Notes: generated by a model from the letters alone, not told the origin. Counted from the first letter of the stretch, positions 44,461 to 53,166 are shown. The stretch: 64,000 nucleotides of DNA from Gemmataceae bacterium (GCA_019636445.1 JAHBXO010000007.1:62001-126000); one strand, 5' to 3'. Translations and numbers: made by a program.

Positions 44461-44581
44461 GTTTAGCGGCGACGCGGAGTCTTCGGAGCGGAGCGCGTCA
44501 CGTCGATCGGTCGTGAGAGTGATTGGAATCCATCATTGGCCCACCGCGCTCCGTTCCGAAGACTCCGCCTCGCGGTTAAAC
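44461..44581. repeat. 37-bp inverted repeat (PalB copy 3)
   Basis: Arms at 44461-44497 and 44545-44581 match over 33 of 37 positions. The right arm overlaps the end of the minus-strand gene at 44576-45148: on that strand the arm begins GTTTAA, which supplies the last codon and the stop. Confidence 0.9.
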
Positions 44582-45148
44582 GGAATACGGCCACTTCCGA
44601 CGCAGCGACGCGTACCCGCGCTTCGCCCCCGTCATCTGCTCCGGCTTCAGCCGGCCCTCGCACGCTTCCAGGAACCGCGTTACGCCGGGGACGAGCGCCG
44701 AGAAATGGAACGATCCGCCGCCCGAAAATCTCAGGACGAACCACGCATTCACCGTCGAATACTCGAGCGCCGTCACCTGCTCCCACGTCTGCGAGAACCG
44801 CCCCTTCCACGGCGAGCGGCACTCGAGGCCAGCCGGCGAGATCGTCAGTTGGAATTGGAACGCTTCCCAGACGAGCAGGATCCCGGCGACGCCGAGCAGG
44901 GCCGCGGTGACGATCGCCGGCGCGAGCGTCGTGTTCGAGCGCGGCGGAAAGAACAGGACCCACAGCCCCAGGAGCATCGGCGCGCCGAAGAAGGCGAGTA
45001 CCGCGAACGCGCGCAAGAGCGTCCCGTGGCGGAACGTGACGGTGCCCGCTTCCTCGCGGTACGGCGGCGCGGCCCGCGCGACGGCGAAGAGCAGCCACAC
45101 GAACCCGAAGCCGAGGAGCGCGACGAACGCGAGAACGAGGAAGGGCAT
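44576..45148 (-). CDS. Two-helix membrane protein of unknown function (PH-like)
   Basis: 190 residues. Membrane segments are near 5-25 (VLAFVALLGFGFVWLLFAVA) and 48-68 and probably 78-98, followed by a soluble part beginning LTISPAGLECRSPWKGRFSQ that is reminiscent of bacterial PH-like domains (WEQVTALEY). No enzyme motif is visible. Its C-terminus is encoded inside a palindromic element. It follows the M2 peptidase with a 1-bp gap, so the two may be co-transcribed. Confidence 0.75.
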   Translation of the reverse strand: MPFLVLAFVALLGFGFVWLLFAVARAAPPYREEAGTVTFRHGTLLRAFAVLAFFGAPMLLGLWVLFFPPRSNTTLAPAIVTAALLGVAGILLVWEAFQFQLTISPAGLECRSPWKGRFSQTWEQVTALEYSTVNAWFVLRFSGGGSFHFSALVPGVTRFLEACEGRLKPEQMTGAKRGYASLRRKWPYSV

Positions 45149-45149
45149 G

Positions 45150-46823
45150 CTACTCCCGGAAATCCTTCGCGAACGCCTTCGCGCTCAGCGCCTCGCCGGT
45201 CACGTGCTTCGTCAGATCGCGCCACGAGAGCGTTCGGCCCGGCTCGAAGACCTTCGCCTTCATGAACTCGCCGACCTTCTTCTCGCCGATGTACGTCGTC
45301 GCCCGCGGCTCCACCTTCAGCGCGTCCCGGCAGAGCGCGTGATGCACTTGCGAGGCGAAGAGCTGGCCCATCATGTAGTTGTGGTAGTAGACCGGGGCCG
45401 AGCAGATGTGGATCTTGCTACCGTAGTCCGGCGCGTTGCGGCCCTCGGGGCGGACGATCGCCTGGTACTTCTCCACGAGGTCCCACCAGAGCTTGTTCAA
45501 ATCCTGCGACGGGTTCTCGTACATCGACTTCTCGAACCGCAGCATCACCTGGCACCAGCGGCTGAAGATCAGGAGTTCATTGCGCAGCATCTTCGCGGCC
45601 GTCTCGTCGAAGGCCTTGCCGTTCTCCACCTTCACGCCCATCCCTTCGAGCCACGCACGCTGCTTGCTGAACTTCTGGAACTGCATCGCCACGCCTTCGG
45701 TGGTCAGGATGTGCGCCGCATCCCGCAGGACGTACGGCACCGATTGCGGGATGTTCTTGCTGCTGTAGACCGCGTGGCCCAGTTCGTGCAACATCGTGCT
45801 CGCCCAGTACTCCGTCGGCACGATGTTCGCCAGCACACGCACGTCGCCTTCGCGGTCGATGTCCGTGCAGAAGGCGTGCGGCGACTTCCCTTTCTTCTCG
45901 AACAAGTCGCTGCGCGCGATCACATCGTCGATCGGCAAGCCGATCCCCTTGTAGAACTCCTGGCACAGCTTTAGGATGTCCGCCGTCTTGTACGGCTCAT
46001 CGATGCTGACCGCGAAGACCGCTTGCGATTCCTGGAAGAACGGGTCCTGGTAGTGCCACGGGCGGAGTTCACTCACCTTGATGCCGCAGTTCTGGGCGAG
46101 CTTCTCGTCGATCTCGGCCTTCGCCTTCAGGAACGGCTCGCGCGTCAGCGCGTCGAGTTCGTCGAAGAGCGCGATCAGCTCCGTGCCGTCCTGCTCGTTC
46201 AGGAAAAGCATGAGCGTGTGGAAATTCTTGAAGCCGAGCTTCGTGGCCGCCTCGTTGCGGAGCGCGACGAGTTCCTTCAGGTCCGCCTCGACGGACGCAC
46301 CGACGCCCTTGCTGGCCTCCCACACTTTCTTGCGCTCGCCGGGGTTGGTCGACTCCTTCAGCACGCGGCGGACCTGGCTGTCAGACATCTCCTTGCCGTC
46401 GACGACGGCGCGGTAGACGTTGAACCCCTTCTCGACGGCGTTGGCCTTCGCGGTGATCTTCTTGAGCAGTTCCGGGTCGAGTTGCTTCTCCAGATACATC
46501 AAATAGAGCAGATCGATCTGGCGCTTGAGGAGCTTGTCCGTCACGCCGGCGTCCTTGATCGCTTTCAGCTCAGCGAACGTCTTCGGTTCGGCAAGGGCGG
46601 CATCGATGGCGTTCTGCGCGGCCTCCTTCTTGGCGAAGTCCTCGTCCTTGCCGGTGGTGTTGGCGTTCCACCAGGCGTTATTCGCAGCGATCTCGAGCGG
46701 GCGCATCTTCTGGACGTGCTTCTCGACGAAGGCCTTCGCCGCCGAGTCGTCGGCCGCCCCCACGGATGCGATTCCCGCCACGGCAGCCCCTCCGGCGATC
46801 AAGAACGAACGACGATCGTGCAT
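45150..46823 (-). CDS. Peptidase M2 family (ACE-like) zinc dipeptidase
   Basis: 557 residues with a Tat- or Sec-type leader (MHDRRSFLIAGGAAVAGIAS). The zinc motif HELGH is in TMLHELGHAVYSSK (about 343-356), and the third zinc ligand is probably the Glu of LTTEGVAMQFQK some 25 residues later. The flanking helical sequence matches the ACE/M2 fold. It should release dipeptides from C-termini outside the cytoplasm. It is followed on the same strand by a small membrane protein. Confidence 0.92.
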   Translation of the reverse strand: MHDRRSFLIAGGAAVAGIASVGAADDSAAKAFVEKHVQKMRPLEIAANNAWWNANTTGKDEDFAKKEAAQNAIDAALAEPKTFAELKAIKDAGVTDKLLKRQIDLLYLMYLEKQLDPELLKKITAKANAVEKGFNVYRAVVDGKEMSDSQVRRVLKESTNPGERKKVWEASKGVGASVEADLKELVALRNEAATKLGFKNFHTLMLFLNEQDGTELIALFDELDALTREPFLKAKAEIDEKLAQNCGIKVSELRPWHYQDPFFQESQAVFAVSIDEPYKTADILKLCQEFYKGIGLPIDDVIARSDLFEKKGKSPHAFCTDIDREGDVRVLANIVPTEYWASTMLHELGHAVYSSKNIPQSVPYVLRDAAHILTTEGVAMQFQKFSKQRAWLEGMGVKVENGKAFDETAAKMLRNELLIFSRWCQVMLRFEKSMYENPSQDLNKLWWDLVEKYQAIVRPEGRNAPDYGSKIHICSAPVYYHNYMMGQLFASQVHHALCRDALKVEPRATTYIGEKKVGEFMKAKVFEPGRTLSWRDLTKHVTGEALSAKAFAKDFRE

Positions 46824-46843
46824 AGTTCACCTGGAAGAAATTG

Positions 46844-46925
46844 GCCGCACGATTGAAGAGGATGAAGACCGATCAGAAGAAAAAATCTTGGTTTGATCGG
46901 TCTTCATCCTCTTCAATCGTGCGGC
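46844..46925. repeat. Perfect 32-bp inverted repeat (PalH)
   Basis: Arms at 46844-46875 and 46894-46925 are exact reverse complements (starts GCCGCACGATTGAAGAGGAT) with an 18-bp A+T-rich loop. It ends 7 bp before the stop codon of the next minus-strand gene and lies in the leader of the M2 peptidase gene. No second copy of this sequence was seen in the window. Confidence 0.92.
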
Positions 46926-46932
46926 AAAAACA

Positions 46933-47859
46933 TCATGTCGAATAAACCCATTTTCCGAGCCAGCGGGCCGGGAGCAACAGCAAAAGGATGAGCAGGCCCG
47001 GCGCGCCGACGAAGGCGGTCGCGAGGATCGCGTCCAGCGCGACGAGGCCGAGGATGCTGCGCTTCACGGCGGCCTGCACTTCCTTCGGGCCGGGCCGCTG
47101 GATCGCGGCGACGAGCTTCGCGCCGACGAGGAAGCCAAACGCGGCCACGAGGTACGGGAAGTAGATCGGCGTCGTGCTGGGCGCGCGATGCATCGGTACC
47201 GTGACGGCGAGAACCAGTGACAGTGCCATGACAGTCGACGCGAGAATGAGTTGCCGCCGGTTCGATTGGGCTTCCTCGGTGCGCGCGAACCAAGTGACGC
47301 CGACGATGTAGAGGCCGGTCGTGGCGGCGAGGTGGAGGTTCGGAGTCGTGAGGAGGTCGCCGCCGGCGCCGGAGAGGCCGAGCAGCACGTTCAAGAACCG
47401 GCACGACGCCATCGCGATCGGGCCGAGGGGCGTGTGTTTGAGCCAGGCGTCGTAGAGAACGACGGCGGCGACGATGGCGAGCGCGACGAGGCCGGAGATC
47501 GGCGCGTTTCCGGTTTCTTTCGAGCGGCCGGGATCGGGGACGAACTGCGCCAGTCCGCAGCCGACGACGAACAGGCCGATGGCCAGGAGGAGCGCGACGT
47601 GCCGGTCGATGCGGCCCGACGGGATCGGCCGGAACGGGCGCGCCTTCGCGTCCTCATCGCGGTCGCAGTAGTCATTGAGCACCATGCCGCCGCAATAGAG
47701 GCAGCCGGACGCGGCGAGGAGCGCGACGAAGACGAGCGGCTCTTCGAGGAGGTAGCCTGCGGCGCAGGCGGCCATCGCGATGTCCGCGAAGGCGGTGAAG
47801 ACGTTCGGGATTCGCAGCAGTTGCGCGTAGGCGAGGAGTTTCAAGGCGGGCCGGCTCAC
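46933..47859 (-). CDS. UbiA-family prenyltransferase (EboC-like)
   Basis: 308 residues, about eight membrane helices. The first prenyl-diphosphate motif NDYCDRDED (about 62-70) and the second YDAWLK (about 138-143) are intact, as is the family's FRPIPSGR loop. UbiA enzymes transfer isoprenoid chains to aromatic or other acceptors in the membrane; the pattern here is closest to the EboC group, whose acceptor is not firmly known. It starts with GTG overlapping the esterase stop (GTGA), so the two are coupled. Confidence 0.9.
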   Translation of the reverse strand: MSRPALKLLAYAQLLRIPNVFTAFADIAMAACAAGYLLEEPLVFVALLAASGCLYCGGMVLNDYCDRDEDAKARPFRPIPSGRIDRHVALLLAIGLFVVGCGLAQFVPDPGRSKETGNAPISGLVALAIVAAVVLYDAWLKHTPLGPIAMASCRFLNVLLGLSGAGGDLLTTPNLHLAATTGLYIVGVTWFARTEEAQSNRRQLILASTVMALSLVLAVTVPMHRAPSTTPIYFPYLVAAFGFLVGAKLVAAIQRPGPKEVQAAVKRSILGLVALDAILATAFVGAPGLLILLLLLPARWLGKWVYST

Positions 47860-48722
47860 TTCTTGGCGGGCTTAAGGTGCTTGTCGAGGAACGCCATCAT
47901 CTTCAGGATGTTCGCAGGCGTGCCGACGCCGGGGCCGTGTCCGGCGCCCTTCGCGACGATCAGCTCGCTCTCGACTCCCGCGGCCTTCAGCGCTTCATGC
48001 AGTTCCTGGCTCTGCTTCAAGGGGACGAGTTTGTCCTGGTCGCCGTGGGCGATCAGGAACGGCGGGTCGTCCTTGGTGATGTAGGTCTGTGGCGTACCGG
48101 CTTCGGCGAGCAGTTTCTTCATGCCGGTATCGCCGCCGAGCAACCGTGTAACGGCATTGGCCGGCGCGCCGGCCGGGGAGAGCTTCGAGAGATCGGTCGG
48201 ACCGAACAGATCGAAGACCGCCTGCACGCGGCTGGCATCGGGCTTCGCATTGTCGTCGCCCTCCAGTTCCTTCACGCCGCCGGACGTGCCGAGCAGCGCG
48301 GAGAGGTGCCCGCCGGCGGAGCCGCCGCCAACGCCGAACTTCTCCGGGTCGAAGTTGTACTTCTTGGCGTTCGCGCGCAGGTAGCGGACGGCGGCCTTGG
48401 CGTCGTGGATCTGCGCGGGGAAGACGGCGTGCTTGCTGAAGCGGTAGTTGATGGTGGCGACGGCGTAGCCGCGCGCCACCTGTGAGGCGAACGCGCCGAA
48501 GCCGGCCTTGTCGCCGGCCTCCCAGCCGCCGCCATGAATCCAAATCAGCAACGGGAACGGTCCGTCGCCCTTCGGCACGGCGATATCGAGCTTGTTCCGC
48601 TCGTGCGTGCCGTAGGCGAGATCCTTTTCGATCGTCGTGCCTTCGGGAAGCTTTGGGGCTTTCGATTGGGCGAAGCCGACCGACGCGGTGAGCAGCAAGA
48701 CAGCGAGCGAACGCAGACGCAT
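47856..48722 (-). CDS. Secreted alpha/beta-hydrolase (esterase/carboxylesterase type)
   Basis: 288 residues from the ATG at 48722, which opens a signal peptide (MRLRSLAVLLLTASVGFA). The oxyanion motif WIHGGGWEAG, the nucleophile elbow GVGGGSAGGHLS, Asp in IAHGDQDKLVP and His in GAGHGPG form a complete triad of the BD-FAE/hormone-sensitive-lipase-like families. It probably cleaves an ester in the periplasm. Its end overlaps the UbiA-like start by 4 bp. Confidence 0.92.
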   Translation of the reverse strand: MRLRSLAVLLLTASVGFAQSKAPKLPEGTTIEKDLAYGTHERNKLDIAVPKGDGPFPLLIWIHGGGWEAGDKAGFGAFASQVARGYAVATINYRFSKHAVFPAQIHDAKAAVRYLRANAKKYNFDPEKFGVGGGSAGGHLSALLGTSGGVKELEGDDNAKPDASRVQAVFDLFGPTDLSKLSPAGAPANAVTRLLGGDTGMKKLLAEAGTPQTYITKDDPPFLIAHGDQDKLVPLKQSQELHEALKAAGVESELIVAKGAGHGPGVGTPANILKMMAFLDKHLKPAKK

Positions 48723-48744
48723 GACGATCGACTCCGGAAAAGTT

Positions 48745-48771
48745 CGGTGGGCCTCGAAGGTTCGGCCCACC
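48745..48771. repeat. GGTGGGCC hairpin, single arm of PalA
   Basis: CGGTGGGCCTCGAAGG followed by TTCGGCCCACC is an 8-bp stem (GGTGGGCC/GGCCCACC) and matches one arm of the 12805-12885 element with a few changes. It lies between the peroxiredoxin stop and the esterase start, both minus-strand. Confidence 0.75.
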
Positions 48772-48789
48772 TCTCCAACCATGATAACA

Positions 48790-49335
48790 TTACTTCTTCG
48801 CCGCCAGTTCCTTCACGAACGCCAGCACTTCCTTCGGGTGCTCCTTCGGCGTCACCTTCTCGTAGATCTTGGCAATTTTGCCATCACGATCGACCACGAA
48901 GGTCAGGCGCTGGGCGACTTTCCCTTTCGGCGACTGGATGCCGAGCGACTGGATCAGCTGAAGGTCGGTGTCGCAGAGCAGCGGGTAGGTGAGAGTTTCC
49001 TTCTTCGTGAACTCGTCGTTCTTCGCGACCGTGTCGGAGCTGGCACCGAGGATGACGACGTCCTTGGGGAATTCCTTGGCGATGTCGCGGAAGCCGCACG
49101 ATTCGACGGTGCAGCCGGGGGTCATGGCGCGGGGGTAGAAGAAGACGACCGCGATCTTCCCTTTCAAATCCTTGATGCTGACGGTCTTGGCGTCCTTCTT
49201 GAGTTGCTCGATCTGCGTGGCGGCGAGCGGGACGTCGGGGAAGGCGTCGCCGACCTTGACCTTGAGTTTGGTGTCGTCCGCGGCGAGCGGGGCGACGAGG
49301 GCGGCGAGGACGACGAGCGAGAACAGGCGGCGCAT
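48790..49335 (-). CDS. Secreted peroxiredoxin (BCP-like)
   Basis: 181 residues from the ATG at 49335; signal peptide MRRLFSLVVLAALVAPLAA. The peroxidatic Cys lies in PRAMTPGCTVESCGFRD, with a second Cys five residues later as in BCP-type peroxiredoxins. FFYPRAMTPGC and the later GASSDTVAKNDEF support the thioredoxin fold. It should reduce peroxides outside the cytoplasm using an unknown thiol donor. Confidence 0.93.
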   Translation of the reverse strand: MRRLFSLVVLAALVAPLAADDTKLKVKVGDAFPDVPLAATQIEQLKKDAKTVSIKDLKGKIAVVFFYPRAMTPGCTVESCGFRDIAKEFPKDVVILGASSDTVAKNDEFTKKETLTYPLLCDTDLQLIQSLGIQSPKGKVAQRLTFVVDRDGKIAKIYEKVTPKEHPKEVLAFVKELAAKK

Positions 49336-49514
49336 GGTGGAAGGCTCCTGGGGTGGGGTGGGCGGGCGCATTCTCGACCGTCCACCCCGCGCCGGCAAGG
49401 GCCGCGCGCGATTTTTCGCAGTGAACCGTTGACGCGGCTTTCAAACTAGGGTAAGGATGAAGAGGAGCGCAGAAACCCGGCCGAGCCGGTCCGGGCGTTC
49501 GTTTCCCCGATTTC

Positions 49515-49529
49515 AGGAGTTTCCGTATC
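49515..49529 (+). promoter_or_regulatory. RBS and probable non-canonical ATC start of infC
   Basis: AGGAG at 49515-49519 is 7 nt before an in-frame ATC (49527-49529). The first ATG in this frame, at 49578, has no Shine-Dalgarno sequence before it. Rare AUU/AUC starts are known for IF-3 genes and serve autoregulation because IF-3 itself rejects such codons. Confidence 0.6.
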
Positions 49530-50174
49530 CCTCCGTTCGATCGCAATGCCCCGCCCCGTGGTCCGTCCGGCCCGCGGATGAACGAGCAGATCCGCATCAG
49601 TCCCGTTCGCCTCATCGGTGCCGACGGCGAGCAGCATGGCATCGTGCCGACCCTGCAGGCCATGGACATGGCGCGCGAACTCGGCCTCGACCTCGTCGAG
49701 ATCGTGCCGACGGAGCGCCCGCCCGTCTGCAAGATCATGGACTACGGCAAGCACAAGTACGACCAGTCCAAGAAGGCGCACCAGAAGACGCACCAGCAAA
49801 AGCTCAAGGAACTGCGCGTGCGCCCCAAGACCGGCACGCACGACATCGATACGCGCCTGAACCAGGCTCGCGACTTCCTCAAGCACGGCGACAAGGTGCA
49901 GCTCAAGGTGCAGTTCCGCGGCCGCGAGATGCAACACATCGAGGAAGGCCGGCGGATCATCGACGGCATGCTCGAACAACTCCAGGACGTGTGCAAGGTG
50001 GAGTCGCCGCCGCGCATGGAAGGGAAGCAGATGACGGCGCTCTTGGCGCCGAAGGGCACCGCGACGCCGGCGAAGAAGCCGTCGCCGCCGAAGCCCGCCG
50101 CGCCGAAGCCCGCCGCCGCGCCGGCTCCCGCGCCGGCCGCCGCACCACCCGCGCCGCCGAAGCCCAATCCTTAA
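49527..50174 (+). CDS. infC: Translation initiation factor IF-3
   Basis: 215 residues if started at ATC 49527, 198 from the ATG at 49578. IF-3 N-domain: NEQIRISPVRLIGADGEQHG; linker and C-domain: KTGTHDIDTRLNQARDFLKH, KVQFRGREMQHIEEG. The C-terminal 40 residues are a Pro/Ala/Lys-rich extension absent from most IF-3 proteins. IF-3 binds the 30S subunit and checks the start codon and initiator tRNA. The usual downstream rpmI-rplT genes are not here; the next gene is on the other strand and the two stop codons share the same TTAA. Confidence 0.93.
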   Translation: MPPFDRNAPPRGPSGPRMNEQIRISPVRLIGADGEQHGIVPTLQAMDMARELGLDLVEIVPTERPPVCKIMDYGKHKYDQSKKAHQKTHQQKLKELRVRPKTGTHDIDTRLNQARDFLKHGDKVQLKVQFRGREMQHIEEGRRIIDGMLEQLQDVCKVESPPRMEGKQMTALLAPKGTATPAKKPSPPKPAAPKPAAAPAPAPAAAPPAPPKPNP

Positions 50175-50755
50175 CGGGTCCGAAGTTCGGTCGAGGAGCG
50201 GTCCACCCGGAACGCCTCCTCGCCGAGCGGAAGGAACAAATCCCGCCAGTCCTCGCGCGGTTGATTCCAGATCCGAAACGCGCCGTCGACGCGCCGGCCG
50301 CCGACCACGAACCGGTGGCCGGCGGCGCGGAAGCGCGCAAGTATCGCATCCCGTTCTGAGACGTCCCCGCCGCAATACTTCGCGTCCACGAGCCGCACGG
50401 CCGTGTCGTAGCCGATCACGAACGCACAGCCGGGGAAGAGGCGAGCTTTGTGCTCGAAGGTGGCGGCGCGCGTCAGCCAGACCGCCGCGACGCCGCGAAA
50501 CGCCTCCAGCCGGCGCAACGCCTCCGCGGTGTCCAGTTCCGGCTTGTCCACATTCGCCAGGCTCAGCTCGAACGCGACCGATACTCCCAGCATGTTCGCG
50601 GCGACAGATGCCAGTTGGAGATGCCCCTCGTGGAGCGGGTTGAACGAACCGGGCAGGAGTGCCAACGGCGGATCGTCGCACCATCGGCCATCCGGTGCGC
50701 GGCAGACGGCCGGTCGGTCGTGACGGAGAAACGCCTGAAACAGTTCGTCGCCCAT
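50171..50755 (-). CDS. Nucleotidyltransferase-fold protein (NMN/nicotinate adenylyltransferase-like)
   Basis: 194 residues. The HIGH-type motif is in LPGSFNPLHEGHLQL (about 35-49), and the C-terminal VDRSSTELR corresponds to the ISSTxxR motif of adenylyl/cytidylyltransferases. The intervening segment CAFVIGYDTAVRLVD matches NaMN adenylyltransferase-like relatives. The substrate is not clear from motifs. Only 48 bp separate its start from that of ribF on the opposite strand, so the two share a compact divergent promoter region. Confidence 0.85.
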   Translation of the reverse strand: MGDELFQAFLRHDRPAVCRAPDGRWCDDPPLALLPGSFNPLHEGHLQLASVAANMLGVSVAFELSLANVDKPELDTAEALRRLEAFRGVAAVWLTRAATFEHKARLFPGCAFVIGYDTAVRLVDAKYCGGDVSERDAILARFRAAGHRFVVGGRRVDGAFRIWNQPREDWRDLFLPLGEEAFRVDRSSTELRTR

Positions 50756-50803
50756 CGCCGATTCGCCTCGACGGTTCCGCTTTGTCTAGCATCATAAATA
50801 CCG

Positions 50804-51727
50804 ATGGCGATCCACCGATTGAAATGGTCCGATTATCCGCCCGATGAACTGCGCGGCGGCGCGGTCACCATCGGCAACTTCGACGGCGTTCATCGCGGTC
50901 ACGCGGCCCTCGTAGCCACGGCGAAACGATTGGCGGGGAAAGTCGGCGGTCCGACCGTCGCCGTCACCTTCGATCCACCGCCGGTGGCGCTGCTGAATCC
51001 ACCCGCGTGGAAGCTCCCGCTGGCGACGCTCACCGAGCGTGCCACCGCGCTGGCCCGCGCGGGGGCCGATCACGTCGTGATTCTCGAAACCGACGCGAGC
51101 CTGCTAGCCCTGAGCGCGGAGGCGTTCTTCGAAGATGTGTTGCTCCGGCAACTCGGGGCGAAGGCGATCGCGGAGGGGTACAACTTCCACTTCGGCCGTG
51201 GTCGGGGCGGAAACGTCGAAACGATGCGGGCACTCTGCGACGGGGTCGGGGTCGCGTTCGAGGAGGTGGCGCCGCTGCTCCACGGGGGCGAAGCGATCTC
51301 CAGCAGCCGCGTGCGCGCGGCCGTGAACACGGGCAACGTGACGCTCGCGGCGGAGCTGCTCGATCATCCGTATCGCGTAACTGGCGACGTGGTTGAAGGC
51401 GCGAAGCGCGGCCGCACGATCGGTTTCCCGACGGCGAACCTGGAGAACGTTCGAACGCTGCTTCCAGCCGACGGCGTCTACGCCGTTTGGGCCAATACGC
51501 GCCCCGCCGCGGCGAACATTGGCCCGAACCCGACCTTCGGCGAGGACGCCCGCAAGATCGAAATCCACCTGCTCGATTTCGCCGGCGATCTCTACGGCCA
51601 ACCGATGACGGTCGATTTCGTGGCGCGCCTCCGGGAGACCCGGCCGTTCGCCAGCGTGGACGCGCTCAAGGAACAGCTCCATCGGGACATCGCCCAAGCC
51701 CGGAACGCGTTATCGGGACGTTTCTGA
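50804..51727 (+). CDS. ribF: Bifunctional riboflavin kinase/FAD synthetase
   Basis: 307 residues. The N-terminal FAD synthetase domain has TIGNFDGVHRGH (about 22-33), VTFDPPP and ISSSRVR; the C-terminal flavokinase domain has VVEGAKRGRTIGFPTANL (about 197-214) and the LYGQPMTVDFVARLRETRPF segment. It converts riboflavin to FMN and FMN to FAD. Length and domain order are standard. Confidence 0.96.
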   Translation: MAIHRLKWSDYPPDELRGGAVTIGNFDGVHRGHAALVATAKRLAGKVGGPTVAVTFDPPPVALLNPPAWKLPLATLTERATALARAGADHVVILETDASLLALSAEAFFEDVLLRQLGAKAIAEGYNFHFGRGRGGNVETMRALCDGVGVAFEEVAPLLHGGEAISSSRVRAAVNTGNVTLAAELLDHPYRVTGDVVEGAKRGRTIGFPTANLENVRTLLPADGVYAVWANTRPAAANIGPNPTFGEDARKIEIHLLDFAGDLYGQPMTVDFVARLRETRPFASVDALKEQLHRDIAQARNALSGRF

Positions 51728-51736
51728 GTTTTGGAT

Positions 51737-51799
51737 TTTTCATTCCTCATTTTGCATTGGTCCAAATGATCCGGACCGATGCAAAATGAGGAATGAAAA
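51737..51799. repeat. CATTTTGCATT palindrome (PalC copy 2)
   Basis: Arms at 51737-51763 and 51773-51799 are 27 bp with one mismatch and a 9-bp loop. It lies 10 bp after the ribF stop and 33 bp before the next start. Confidence 0.9.
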
Positions 51800-51831
51800 A
51801 TGCGAAACGAATGAACCGCCGGAATCCCCTC

Positions 51832-53076
51832 ATGACCGACCGCGACGCCTTCATCGCCGCCATCGCCGCGAATCCGCAGGAGGACGCGCCCCGGCTGGCA
51901 TTCGCGGATTGGATCGAGGAGCAGGGCGACGCAACCCGCGCCGGCTTCATCCGCGATCAGGTCCGCCTCGCGCGAATGAAGCCGGGAAGCGAGGAGGCGA
52001 AGGCGCTCTTCCGCCGCACGGCCGATACGCTGAAGGCGAACCTGCCGGCATGGATTCAAAACGTCTGTGCTGCGTTCGGGCAGCCGGTGGAGTGGAAACC
52101 CGGGAATGCGCGGGATCATGGGCTACCGATCCGGATGGATTGTGCGGTAACATTGCGGGGTTTCTCACAAGCCGTGTTCGAGCGCGGGTTTCTGGAACAG
52201 GTATTCATCGATACCCGACCGACCGGTGATGGCACACCTCTGGGTGCTCTCTTACGCGAACATCCGGTGACCCGGTTGCGCCTCCGGTTTCCACTGCCCG
52301 GGGATACGACGTTCAAGACAGTAACCGAAGTGAAGCAAATCCGTTCACTCACCCTCACGGGTGCATACGGCGACCGGATTGCGGAACAGTTGCTCGATGA
52401 CAAAATGTGGTCGTCGTTGCGATGGCTTACACTGGGTTTGTTACTGTGGGATGGTGTCGGATTTTTAACCCGCCTCCCACTGATGAAACAGTTGCACGGA
52501 CTGCGCGTGCCGCTGAATTACAGGTACTTTGTCCAACTGGCGAAATTCCCACTCGATGATTCACTTCGAGAATTGTGCGTTTTCCCGAGCAACTTTCCCA
52601 TCCAGCAGGACCGGCTCGTTGAGAACATTTCGATTCTCTCCACGATTGCCTTCCGCCCCACGCTCAAGAAACTCGATCTGGCAGGCTGCACCATCGGCGA
52701 CCGCGGACTCGCGACGTTCGCCAGAGGGGAATTGTGGATCCGCTTGAAGTCCCTCGTGCTGGATCGCAATCGCTTCGGCGATCCCGGCTGGCGGGACTTC
52801 GTCCGCGGTCGCCGCACGCCGGAGTTGAAAGCCCTGAGCGCGAACCGGAACTTCCTCACACGCGACGGCGCCGTGCGGCTAGCACAATCGCCGCTCGCCG
52901 AAACGTTGGAGTGGATCGACCTGCGGGGAAATCGCATCGACGGAATGGGAGCAATCGAACTGGCACGGCGACTGGTGGAAAGTCCGCTCAAGAAGCTGCT
53001 GCTCGCCGGGAACCCGATCGGCGAGCGCGAAGCCGAGACGGTGCGGAAGCTGCTGGGTGAACGGGTGACCCTCTGA
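51832..53076 (+). CDS. TIGR02996 repeat-companion domain protein with leucine-rich repeats
   Basis: 414 residues from the ATG at 51832; earlier in-frame ATGs (51793, 51811) lie in or next to the palindrome. The N-terminus RDAFIAAIAANPQEDAPRLA followed by FADWIEEQGD is the hallmark of TIGR02996, a domain largely confined to planctomycetes and some myxobacteria. The remainder is leucine-rich repeats of the RNI-like type (LKKLDLAGCTIGDRGLATF, LKSLVLDRNRFGD, LEWIDLRGNRIDG, LKKLLLAGNPIGE). The middle (about 52300-52650) is visibly richer in A+T than its surroundings. A protein-binding role is inferred; partners unknown. Confidence 0.9.
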   Translation: MTDRDAFIAAIAANPQEDAPRLAFADWIEEQGDATRAGFIRDQVRLARMKPGSEEAKALFRRTADTLKANLPAWIQNVCAAFGQPVEWKPGNARDHGLPIRMDCAVTLRGFSQAVFERGFLEQVFIDTRPTGDGTPLGALLREHPVTRLRLRFPLPGDTTFKTVTEVKQIRSLTLTGAYGDRIAEQLLDDKMWSSLRWLTLGLLLWDGVGFLTRLPLMKQLHGLRVPLNYRYFVQLAKFPLDDSLRELCVFPSNFPIQQDRLVENISILSTIAFRPTLKKLDLAGCTIGDRGLATFARGELWIRLKSLVLDRNRFGDPGWRDFVRGRRTPELKALSANRNFLTRDGAVRLAQSPLAETLEWIDLRGNRIDGMGAIELARRLVESPLKKLLLAGNPIGEREAETVRKLLGERVTL

Positions 53077-53086
53077 TGATCGTTCG

Positions 53087-53166
53087 TTTTGCATTTTTCA
53101 TTCCTCATTTTGCATTGGTCCATATCAATTCGGACCAATGCTAAATGAGGAATGAAAAATGCAAAA
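53087..53166. repeat. CATTTTGCATT palindrome (PalC copy 3)
   Basis: Arms at 53087-53121 and 53132-53166 are 35 bp with one mismatch and a 10-bp loop, the longest pairing of this family in the window. It lies between convergent genes, 11 bp after one stop and 9 bp before the other. Confidence 0.92.
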
